Both the position numbers and the translations under genes were made by a program. Below the pieces are notes generated by a model. The model ran no database searches. It was not told where the DNA came from and saw only the letters and a program-made list of their open reading frames with translations. Shown here in pieces: positions 43,887 to 54,400 of a stretch of 64,000 bases of DNA (within the stretch, counting starts at the first letter, position 1; every line of letters begins with the position of its first letter). This DNA comes from Aporrectodea caliginosa (lineage: Eukaryota > Annelida > Clitellata > Crassiclitellata > Lumbricidae), in assembly GCA_020284085.1 (NCBI GenBank), contig JACEVL010000461.1:62001-126000 (forward strand). Reading direction: 5' to 3'.

Positions 43887-45970
43887 TTTATACTGCATAA
43901 TCTATTATTATTATATTAGGCTATTATGGTAATATCATTATATTATCACCTACTATCTGCGTCTAAAAGCTGTTCTTGAGATTCGACAAGGAATGCGCTT
44001 TTCATAAATTTAATTTAACTGCTATTTATCAATTCTTAAATGTTATCGGCTCATTTATATCCTGGGTGCATCCTTAGTTACTTCCTTATCACTGTAACCG
44101 TAACGTATTACGTCCTTATTACTGTGACCGTAACGTAGCCTGCTAATTATATTGTGCCAATTTATTAGACTCATCGTATTCAATGTTCCCTCTATCGGAA
44201 ACTGCACTGAAAAGATGTTGGCTTTGCTTGTTGTAGCGGTGGAGCGTGCTGAGGAACTTTCAAAACAACAGAGGACCATATAACAACTACCGAAATAACA
44301 CATACTTCTACTGATGACAACAGTAAGAAAGTATAGGCTACCAAGAATGACTTAACATTACATTAACGTTGCAGTAGCCACTGCCTACGAACCAGACCAC
44401 ATAACTTCACTCTGCCGCCCAAAGACGATCGGAACTTTATTTCACGGGCACTTTATTAGGGCATATTCTAAAATTTTCATAAGTATCTGCTTCTCCCATA
44501 GTACCTCAGTAGGAAAGAGACCGGAGTTCTCCTTGATAATGACATTTAATTTAGCTATTTACTTCCTGTAACAAGTTGCGTCTGTGACAGCTTGGTTTCA
44601 TGATGAAACGAATATTGATTGATTTATCTAGAAACTCAATATAGCGACAATTAAGTACCTCACAAAGCTCTTATTACCCTAGCACAGATGGTGCTAAATC
44701 GATGGTGACTTGAACTCAGCACATATGGAAGCAGATGGTCAGCCTCTTCCTCGCCATCTGTTTTCCTTCAATATTTTCTATTAGCAGTGTACGGCCAATG
44801 TACCCATTTTATCGCTAAGTTCGTTAGGGGCGCAAGTGCAGCCGAATTCGAAATATCTTGGCTTTAACTGGGATTTGAACACCGGACCTCTGAATTGACA
44901 TTAAAGTACCCGTACATCCCATTTCATTGGTTGGTTAGTTTAACGACACTGTGTCATAGCAGAGTTGACTAGCGTCGCCCTTCTCTTTTCTACAGGCTTG
45001 GGACTGACACTACCACAGTTAGGGTAAAGGTGGAGTTGAGTTACATTACGCCACATACGGGTTGCCTTTGGTTCTGCGTTTGCTCCACAGGGTCCACTCT
45101 GACTCTTTCTATTCTCACCTCAAAACTGTCCTTTTCAGCCGTGCTGGAGTCGAGAGCGCTCCTGAGTGGTAACCTCGAAGGGACGCTAAATAAATCTTCG
45201 AAATGAATGAATGAATTATTTAATATAAATAGGTAGTTTTCTTTAGATGTCGTTGAGTGAGTTTCAATGATGCTTTTTCTGTTTTCAGAGTCCAAAATCG
45301 ACCCTCCAGTCACACAGCTTAGTCCAATGATGTGACAGTTTGCCTCAGATACACGTATATTATGTCCTTGAAACCTATACCTCCGTTGTCCGTGGAACTC
45401 GATACTATTAAGTAAAGGGCAATTTTGGTAATTCGTAAAGAACCTCCGTGACCGTGAAACTGATTTCTTTCTAACTATTTTTCATTTAATCGGGCTTCTA
45501 TTTTGACTTTCACTTGTCTTTTTAACGCGGAACTACTGCTGCATGTATTCATGACTTGGGACTTACGCTTTAAAGAAATGTATATACCTGGATATCACTT
45601 GGGACATGTATCCTGCTTGATGTAACCAACATGTGAACCATTTCAGACCTTTGGATTGGATCCACAGTTTAACGGCAGCTTATGGCAACGTAGACCGTTG
45701 CCGCCGACAAAGATTATTTTTGGCATATTACATCTCGTTAGTAATTTCAGACCTGAAACTGAACAAATTACGTATACCGTTGTCAAATTGCTGAGACCTT
45801 TGTTAAAAATCCAGTATGCGTGTTTTATATACGGAGCAGATATCGAGTTTCATTGTAGAGTTGCACGTTCACCTTTGATTTCGCTCATTCGCATTGAGGA
45901 CATGTCTCAGTTTCTTTGTGCCGACTTGGTCGTTAGCTAATGGATCTTCTGTAAGATATCGGGTAACCAG
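43887..45970. other. Intergenic or 3' region of gene 1, repeats
   Basis: 44940-45015 repeats at 57068-57165 (TTTAACGACACT...GGCTTGGGACTG). 45050-45215 is a plus-strand LINE 3' end (CTGTCCTTTTCAGCCGTGCT) like 60110-60300. A 94-codon open frame from 45656 has no recognisable domain. Confidence 0.45.
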
Positions 45971-46161
45971 CAGTGGCGGCACTACACCAGGGCAAGCAAG
46001 GGCAAATGCCCTGGTAAAAAAGCCTTTGCCCTGGTCGTTGCCCTGCCAGAATTTTTGCCCTGCAGAGAATTTATTTGGGGCATAAATTGCCCCTGCACTG
46101 GTTACTTGTATGATAACCCTGGTCATGCCCTGGTTACAAAAAATGTGTGGCGCCACCACTG
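45971..46161. mobile_element. hAT-like MITE with perfect 8-bp duplication
   Basis: Ends CAGTGGCGGCACTACAC and GTGTGGCGCCACCACTG; target duplication GTAACCAG at 45963-45970 and 46162-46169. Interior has repeated TGCCCTGG words. 191 bp. Confidence 0.9.
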
Positions 46162-46872
46162 GTAACCAGGATTGTATTCGCTCCAGGATTAACGTGACAT
46201 GACTTTCTGGAGGTTCGCAATTATCATGATTAGCAATTTATAACGTTCACCAAATCGAAGACAGACTTAATTCATCATTCTCCGGGAGTTTCTATGGTGT
46301 TTTTGTAGAATCATAAAGTATATTTAATTACTAAGCTATGTGGGCAATTATGTCGTATACTTTGAAATAGAATAATGCAGAGTTTGCTTTACACTCTTGA
46401 TGAAGGATGCTGTGATGTTTAATTATCGTAAGCTTGAACGTTTGTGTAATTCTAATTTAATTTCGTGTAGGCAAAAATTCGTCGCGATGTAAATAGGAGT
46501 TGCAGCAAGTTGTTATTATCATCAGTAGGCAAGTTCTAGATTTATCGTTAAATCACTGTATCGGCAGTGAAGTTATTGGACTAGAAACTTACATTGTATA
46601 TAAATATGTAAGGCTGGCCAACTGTGGCCATACTAGTTACCACCTACCAGTTGTTAAAGAAAATCCATTTTACTAACACTTTTAACAATATTGGTCATGT
46701 TTTAACTTATTCTAGTTAACGATATATGCAAATTTATACAAGATGATATTATAATGGTACTTGTAATTATGTTAACTTATAAAGCATTTATTAAAAGCGT
46801 TTCAACATTGTTTTTAGTGTTATTCGTTACTGGAAATACAAAGTACTTCTCATTAACAGCACAATACGACAC

Positions 46873-46947
<75 letters not shown>

Positions 46948-47156
46948 CGTCCTTCCTTTACCAGCGTATCTCATTAACGATACAACGCTATAACGCAATC
47001 GCGTTCCGAGGCGCATTCGCCAACCAGGACAACGACGAGTAGGGTCATCTCCACTCCAGACAAATTATATCGACAGCTAGTAATATCTAAGTCCCTGAGG
47101 GATCCTGTATACCTCGGGGCATAAACTAATAATAATAGTTTTAATAGTTATAATAA
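46162..47156. other. Intergenic, AT-rich, (TAA)n microsatellite
   Basis: 46872-46946 is about 25 TAA units. Nothing else recognised. Confidence 0.6.
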
Positions 47157-47397
47157 TAATAATTTATTTATTTATTCAAACTGACAAGTACGCAGTAAGA
47201 TTACATGACATAGTAGTAACAGACGATAACAAGTTTAACAGGAGTCGAATTTAACTGTATGGCCGCCTGCAAGGCGCCCGTCTGTCCTTCTGTCCATTTT
47301 ACAGTGGCCTATAGGGAGTGGAAGGCTGAGTCAACCTTATGAGGCTAGCAGGTATCGAACCCGCGTCCTTCTTATCTTCATGCCAGCGTGTCAGCCA
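47157..47397 (-). mobile_element. tRNA-derived SINE (family C)
   Basis: Minus-strand head GACGCGGGTTCGATACC; body GGAAGGCTGAGTCAACCTTA on the plus strand; ATT/AAT tail at the left. Confidence 0.75.
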
Positions 47398-47492
47398 TCT
47401 CTCTATGATCTCCGCCTCAATGCAAATGCAATACATCAATACAATGAATCGATGCAATTACATCACTACAGTAGGCCTACAGTTGCAGAAAG

Positions 47493-47730
47493 GGGCCCGA
47501 TAGCGCATTGGATAACATCTGGCACAGAGACCGAGAGGTACCGAGTTCGAGCCCCCGTTGGGCGGATATGCTTTGTAGGCTGCTATTAGCGCCGTTGTAT
47601 TTCAGGCTGTCTGTTCTGTTAGTAGTTAAGATTTAATTGCATAACATGTAAATGTACAGCGCAGTGCGTTTGTCAGGCGCTTATTAAAGAAAAGATATTA
47701 TTATTAGTAGTAGTAGTAGTATTAGTATTA
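47493..47730 (+). mobile_element. tRNA-Arg-like SINE (family B)
   Basis: GATAGCGCATTGGATAACAT head, internal deletion, (ATT/TAG)n tail. Confidence 0.75.
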
Positions 47731-48189
47731 GTATTACACAGCCACCAGGTTAAATAAATATTCTTTCAGTCATGCTCCCTTATGTTGCATGATTGAAACA
47801 CTCGTCTTGAAAACTGAGAGCTAAGCATCGAACCGCTCGTGACCAGTTACTACAGAGAAAGAAGGCTTTAACTCTTTCACGAAATCGATTGATGTAAGTA
47901 TTTCCTTCAGACCGTCGAGAAGCGAATAACAGAAAATTAAAAATAGTTCTAAAGTCAAATATTGGCAATTTCAAAAAAGACAAAAATGCAAAGCTGCCGC
48001 CGTATCACATCTTATGTCAAACTGTGTCGGTATCTTTACCTTCGATAAACTTTGAGGGCAGATCCATAGTCATGCTTCGATACACATCAAAAGACGAGCC
48101 GACAAGTAACTCGCAGCTATGGCTAGAGCACGTATCTTCAGAATAGCAGGTCGTCTTTTGTGTGTTGAAGACTTAAGTGGCTTAATTGT

Positions 48190-48303
48190 GAAGAAATGCA
48201 TATATATATATCTATATATATATATAAATATAGAAATGCAGATGTGAAGAAATGCAGATATATATATATATTTATATATAGAAATGCAGAATATATATAT
48301 AAA

Positions 48304-48339
<36 letters not shown>

Positions 48340-48455
48340 TATATATAAATATATATATATATAGAAATGCAGATGTGAAGAAATGCAGATATATATATAT
48401 ATATATATATAAATGCAGGATATATATATAAATGCATATATATATATATAGGCAT
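48190..48455. repeat. AT-rich minisatellite with GAAATGCAGAT units
   Basis: Alternating (TA)n runs and the word GAAATGCAGATGTGAAG repeated several times. Confidence 0.85.
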
Positions 48456-48722
48456 TCAAAGACAGACAAACAGGACCACGTACATAGCGACAGTTCATGC
48501 ATTCACTCGCATCAACAACAACGAGACAATATACATGTGTATATCAAGAACGTGTCTATGCATACCGTTTTATATGCAGCTATGTGTGTACTGAAGTCCA
48601 TACATACCTACTTAGCCCAAGAGCGTATTTTATGCGAGAGGCGATGTCGGGTTCCCATGACAACTGCTCGTACTCTGGTATTGCCAGTCCTAAGCCTGGA
48701 GAAAGGAGGAGGGCGACGCTAA

Positions 48723-49267
48723 CAGTGTGATTCTCGTTAACGATAACGATAACGAAAATGTTCGTTAACGAAAATAAAATGATTTCGTTAACGATAACTA
48801 TAACTATAACTAAAAAATAACATTAACTATAACTATAACTATAACGAAAATAACAATAACGAAAATTCATCTTTATTTTCGTTAATACAAAAAATAAAAA
48901 TTGTAAGTGCAATATGGACGATTCGACATAAATGAGAAGGAAAAATGCGATATTTTTATTATACAATTTGTCAGTTACTTTGGAAACTCGTGTATTCATG
49001 AAGCTGAATGTACCCATGCTTCAAAGGCTTTCAAAGCTCTGAGCAAATTGTGAAACAGCTGGTTAATACGCACAATTTTGCTTACAGCCTTATTTATTGT
49101 AACTAAGTAGTAACTAAAATTAACTAAAATAAAAATCCATTAACTATAACTATAACTATAACTAAAAAATAATACTAACTATAACTATAACTATAACTAA
49201 AATATAAAAAACATTAACTATAACTGTAACTATAACTAAAATAAAATCTGTAAGGAGAATCACACTG
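48723..49267. mobile_element. hAT MITE with TAACTA-type internal repeats
   Basis: Ends CAGTGTGATTCTC and GAGAATCACACTG; perfect target duplication GACGCTAA at 48715-48722 and 49268-49275. Inside are runs of TAACTA and GATAAC on both sides of a unique centre. Confidence 0.92.
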
Positions 49268-50372
49268 GACGCTAATCATTATTGTTGTGGAACAATGTCA
49301 TTAAACAGCAACAAACAGGGTTCCCAATACCGTATTTATGCGAGAAGCGATGTCGGGTTCAAATCTTCTGAAACTGTTACACTTGCCTTACACCTGATTT
49401 AACGTCATCGATTCCCGATCTATTTCTGATTTTGTCATTGATTGACAATCAAAGCACGCCTACATCGTCATCTGTGTCAATTTCTCAAAGAGGATCCGAT
49501 AATTTAACCAGGATCACAAGGTCAAAACATCTTTGCCACCGTGGAAACAGAGGTGAGAAAAGGGTGGCCCTATCAGCGGAACAATACTGTTCCTTTTGGG
49601 TCTACCCGTTGACACCCATAAACTACCAAAACAAACTGTAATCTTTGTTTTTTGGTGATCAATAATGCTTATGAACTTCAATCAATCAATCATTTTATTT
49701 ATTGAAACCTGTGTAAGCCAATATATACAAACATGGACAAAAAAAGAAAATTTAAACTTGACTTTGAGCTTGAGAGTATAGCAGTACAACCTAGACCAGG
49801 GCACGAATTTACTTTTTGTTACCGTAAACGTATCCCATCCCCTATCCATACCTCCCGCTCGCGCTGCCAGTGGCTCGTGCAATGCCAACTGTCTACATAC
49901 CTGCACAACGCCAGCTAAAGTGTAGCCCGACTTGTATTGCGGAAAGGCGTGTCGACCAACTTTAGGTTGACGAGGATTAACCCGAGTACCTTCGGGGAGT
50001 CCACTGTTTAACTTAAAAGAACAAGGTGCTGTTGTTTCATATGCTGCCGGTGCTGCAGATGTGCTCGCGAATTTCCTTGTACGAGCCGAAAATCCATTAA
50101 AGTAGTTCAGTTAGCTAACTGAGTTATTCTCGTCTTGGAACTTCCCAATTTCGGAGTTTCTGCAAGTATCCTACACGTCGAAAGCTGCGGAAATGCAATT
50201 TAATAAAATCTGGTGAGAATTCAGTTTTTATTTACGCAATGAAATTTGTAATTGTCAGAAGTCGTAATCGTGAGCACCAAACTTTTAAAACGCCACTCAA
50301 AAGCCAAGCGCAGGGCACCAGCTTATTCACCAGCGCTGCGTCGAGTCAGAGACAGTAGTCAGTAGTCTAAAG

Positions 50373-50917
50373 CAGTGCTTCCCAAAGTGGTGGTCCGCGG
50401 ACCGGTACCGGTCCGCGAGTCCTCAGTTGCCGGTCCGCAGAGTGAGTCAAGAAACTGGTCACATTGTCTCGGAATCAAGAAATGACCATTATATTTTTTT
50501 AAGTAATAACAAAAACTGTCAAAAAGACTTATTAAGATTGCATTTATAAAGGGCAATATCATCATATATTCGTTTAATGTGTTAACAACAGACATAACGC
50601 TGTAGGTGTACATAGAAAATAAAATACATCTAGATATTAATAGTATGAATTAATAATAGCTTAGTAAGAGTTCAGGAATAACATACGAGATATAAATTTT
50701 CGTGAGTCCTTGTCAGGAAGGTTATAGAGTCATATAATTGGCTTAACATGCATTGAACTCAATTTTGAGGAATTTAAGTGATCGAAAAAGAAACAGAGAA
50801 ATAATTAATAAATTTGGCACCGGTCCTCCTGCAGTGGAAAAATTCCTGCCTGCCGGTCCGTGACACTGAAAGTTAATTCCTGCCGGTCCGTGACAATGAA
50901 AAGTTTGGGAAGCACTG
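50373..50917. mobile_element. hAT element with perfect 8-bp duplication
   Basis: Ends CAGTGCTTCCCAAAGTGGTG and TTTGGGAAGCACTG, inner subterminal GGTCCGCGGACCGG repeats; target duplication GTCTAAAG at 50365-50372 and 50918-50925. 545 bp, noncoding. Confidence 0.93.
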
Positions 50918-51393
50918 GTCTAAAGGAGGTCCGAGTCTGGTTGCTAGGGAAAATGCTATGAAATCTCTAGGCGACCTGTAATCTAATGTAATCTAACCTC
51001 ATGACTTCTATCTTTTGCTTTTATCACATTGTATATATTAATTAGTCTTTGAAGTCCACGACTAATTGAATCCAAAGGCACACAGGGAAGTGAGAATCAT
51101 GTTAGGGAATAGAACAGCGAGATAGGTATATAAAGATTAAAGCTAACTTGATACCACTTCAGCTAGCAAATAATGCACTTTTGCGATGTGTTTAAAAGGC
51201 GAAATATTTAAGTGTGCAGATATATACATGTACATGCATGCATACGCACATGGCCTACCAAGGCAAAATTACACATGTATACAAACCAGCACATACATAT
51301 ACATGCACACAACACAAACATACATGCAGCCTCACGTCTAAATGTATTTGTTTCAGGTAATTCTAAGCTATAGTTGCCGACATCCAATTAAAC

Positions 51394-51427
51394 ATGAGGA
51401 TCGAAAACGTCGCCATTCTTGTGTTAC
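51394..51427 (+). CDS. Gene 2 exon 1: signal peptide start
   Basis: ATG in AAACATGAGG context, MRIENVAILVL, donor GTAAGT, phase 1 out. The start is supported by the matching exon of gene 3 at 62532. Confidence 0.8.
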
Positions 51428-54400
51428 GTAAGTATTAACTTTTTACTGTAGACCGAATTGTGTAATTGTACGTCGATATAACAGACATTCTGAAATAGCA
51501 CTGTTACAAGCAATTACTGCAAGCAATCGAGAAGAAGGCAGGACGCAGGATTACCCCATCAGAAGATTGTATTTAAATACGTAAACGAAAACTATTGTTT
51601 AAATGTATTGTTTGTGTTTTAGTCTTCGCATTACTGCCTCTTATCATTTGCAGAACAACGAGACCAACAAGTAAAGGTCAGCTTCTTCTCCCCTTCTTTA
51701 TACTAAAGCGACTTATTAAAGATGTAAACTGCTTATTTGCCTATTTTTATTCCCATTATTTGTACCCTGTTTCGGTGTGTCACCTGGTTTTGTCATTAAG
51801 CGAATATATAATATTTTTATAATAATAATTCTTAAAATCAGTTTTGCATCGCATTATATCGCATTGGAGTGCATACTGGAGGTCGAGAGGTCGGGAATTC
51901 AAATCCCCGACAGGGCAGAAATTTGTTTCGATATTTCTTCCCCATCTACATCCCTATCCAACTCAGCTATAATGAGTACACTAACCGTACTCTATCGATG
52001 GGAAGACGAGACGGCAAGAGAGAGAGGACTGGCCACCAACCCTCATATGCCGAGGCTAAAAAAATGAAACCGCTAACACTTCATGCCCATGGCTGCCTGA
52101 TGGCTAGCGTAAGGGAATGCTCTTCCACTTCTTCTATATCTCATTGTGTTGAATGAAAGCATTACCTCACATTGTTTGCTGAAGCTTCAGACAAACTAGC
52201 GAGGCGAGAAGAACCGTTGAGGTATACTTGGAAGCTCCCGAAATAATCTACCGTTAAATACATATAGGCCTATACGTGCATGCGTATACATAAATACAAG
52301 TAAAGTACATATGTATACATTATACATGCGCATACACGCATAAATTTAAACACAGGCGCAAATACATATCATGCATTCGTAGACCTACACATGCATACAC
52401 CCGCATGCAGGCATTCCTGCAAGCATGCATGAGCATGCATTCTTACATACAATACAAACATACATACATACAATCAGTGCTTTTTTTTAGCCGGAACGCT
52501 CCGGAACGGCGTTCCGGAACCTTTTTCAGCTATTAAAAAATAATTTATTTAATATTTAATTTTTTGTATAATAAATTATTTAGCTATTTAATTATAATTT
52601 CAATGATTACAGTGTTTATTGATATTGATATAATTAAATAAAAATATTAGCATAAAATATGCCCCTTTGGTCAACCGTCCATCGATACATCATGTCTCAG
52701 ATCTCAAATTTGACGTCGTTAAAACAAAATAATTTCCGGTCAACGGCGTCCGTCGTCTTCATGTCTTTAGCGTAAACCTGGGACTATTATTACTGTATTC
52801 AGTAATAATAGTCCTAGCGTAAACTAGGCTATACAACGTTTAAATAATACACGTTTTCAAATTATTTTTCATTCAACCCAACTCTAGAATGACAAAAATT
52901 ACGGATTTATGGTCGTCATCATCAAACAGCAATGTTCCTATAAGTGAAAAAGTGAAGAAATAATAACAGAAGAATTTCTTAAAAGAAATTTAAGCTTAGT
53001 TTCACTTGCGTGTGATGGTGCAGCTGTGATGTTGGGATGCAAACGTGGGCTTAAGACGTTGCTGAAGGAAAAGTTTCCATCTATACTAGTTTGGTATTAT
53101 GTAAATCACAGACTGGAACTGTCCGTAGGTGATGCCGTGGAGGATGTCTCAGGAATCAATAGATTTAAAGCATTCATCGATAAAATTTTATGTCCTCTAT
53201 CATGCTTCACCAAAGCACAGCAGAGAATTGCATATTATGTGCAAACTTATTTGAAGTCGAGTAGTTAAAAATTGGACGAATTCTTAGCACGCGATGGGCG
53301 ACCTCCGGTTATCGTTCAGTTGTCTGGACAAACTACAAAGTTTTGGTGCAGCACTTTGAAGAAGCAAAACTTGATCCTACCAGAGACAAGAAAGATAAAT
53401 GCACATATGAAGGTTTACAGCGAAAAATTAGGTCTACTTCTGTTGAATTTTTGCTAGATCTTGGACCGATGTGTGACGCCCTCCAAGAATTGTCAGAATT
53501 AAGCTTGGATCTGCAAGAACGCAATACAGAGCAGACCTAAATGTCAAGGCTCTTGAACAAGTTTTTCAGACCCTCATTATGAAAGTGCGACTAAAGCTGC
53601 ATCAGAAAATCTGTTCAGGGGAGTTTCACGTTACAAAAGACTGTAAAAATGATCCACCATTTTTTCATTACACAAAATTAAAAGAATCAATTGAACAAAG
53701 GTTGCTTGTTGGCGCAGATGCTGAGTTGGCGTTTTGCTTCTGACTTTGTTCAGTTCCGGAACCTTTTTTCCTAGAAAAAAAGCACTGCATACAATACATG
53801 CATATATACATGTACATACATACATGCATAAATAAGAAACTTAAATAAACTATACTAATACTAACCGTGCACAGTTACTGTAGTTACATACGGTTTTGCT
53901 TCATTAACTTCTGATGCGTCGGTATTTTGACTCTGAACTGATTCCCTCCGTTATTTAAAAGGAAACTATAAGAATATACTTACTTACTTATTTATTTACT
54001 TACTTGTTTACTTATTATGAGTCGGTTGGGCTTTTAGTTCACGTACGAATTGTTGTTGCGTATTTTTCAGCTGCATCAACTACAAAAACATCCACGAAGT
54101 CACTCACAACAGGTAGGAACAAGAAGCACAGTATATTTAATTAGACCAGAAGAAGCGATGTAATTCCCTGCATCTGGTGAAGTTGAACATAACGCAATGC
54201 AACAGAGCGTAATCACGCACTTACATAGCGTTGTTTTGTTCCAGTCAAATGCATCCGTCATCATGGTTTCTTTCATGCAACTTGAATTAATGTCGTGAAC
54301 TTTTTCTTTTCGACACAGCTGCTAAAGTCACTGATAACACCACCGCGAGACCTTCTACCACAAGGCCTACTCCTTCTACCACAAGGCCTACTCCTCCCAC

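Larger units (their letters stand above)
50030..51680 (+). repeat. Segmental duplication, copy 1 (partner 61890-63940)
   Basis: Several blocks match the partner in order: CGAGCCGAAAA...CCA region, TGTAATTGTCAGAA, GCTAGCAAATAA...GCACTTT, the CATACA-rich tract, and the two leader exons of gene 2. The copy carries an extra block at about 50255-50950. Confidence 0.8.

Noticed and set aside
45656..45940. 94-codon frame as the last exon of gene 1
   Set aside because: The acceptor and phase fit, but there is no similarity to the tail of gene 2 and no composition support; left as a possibility only.
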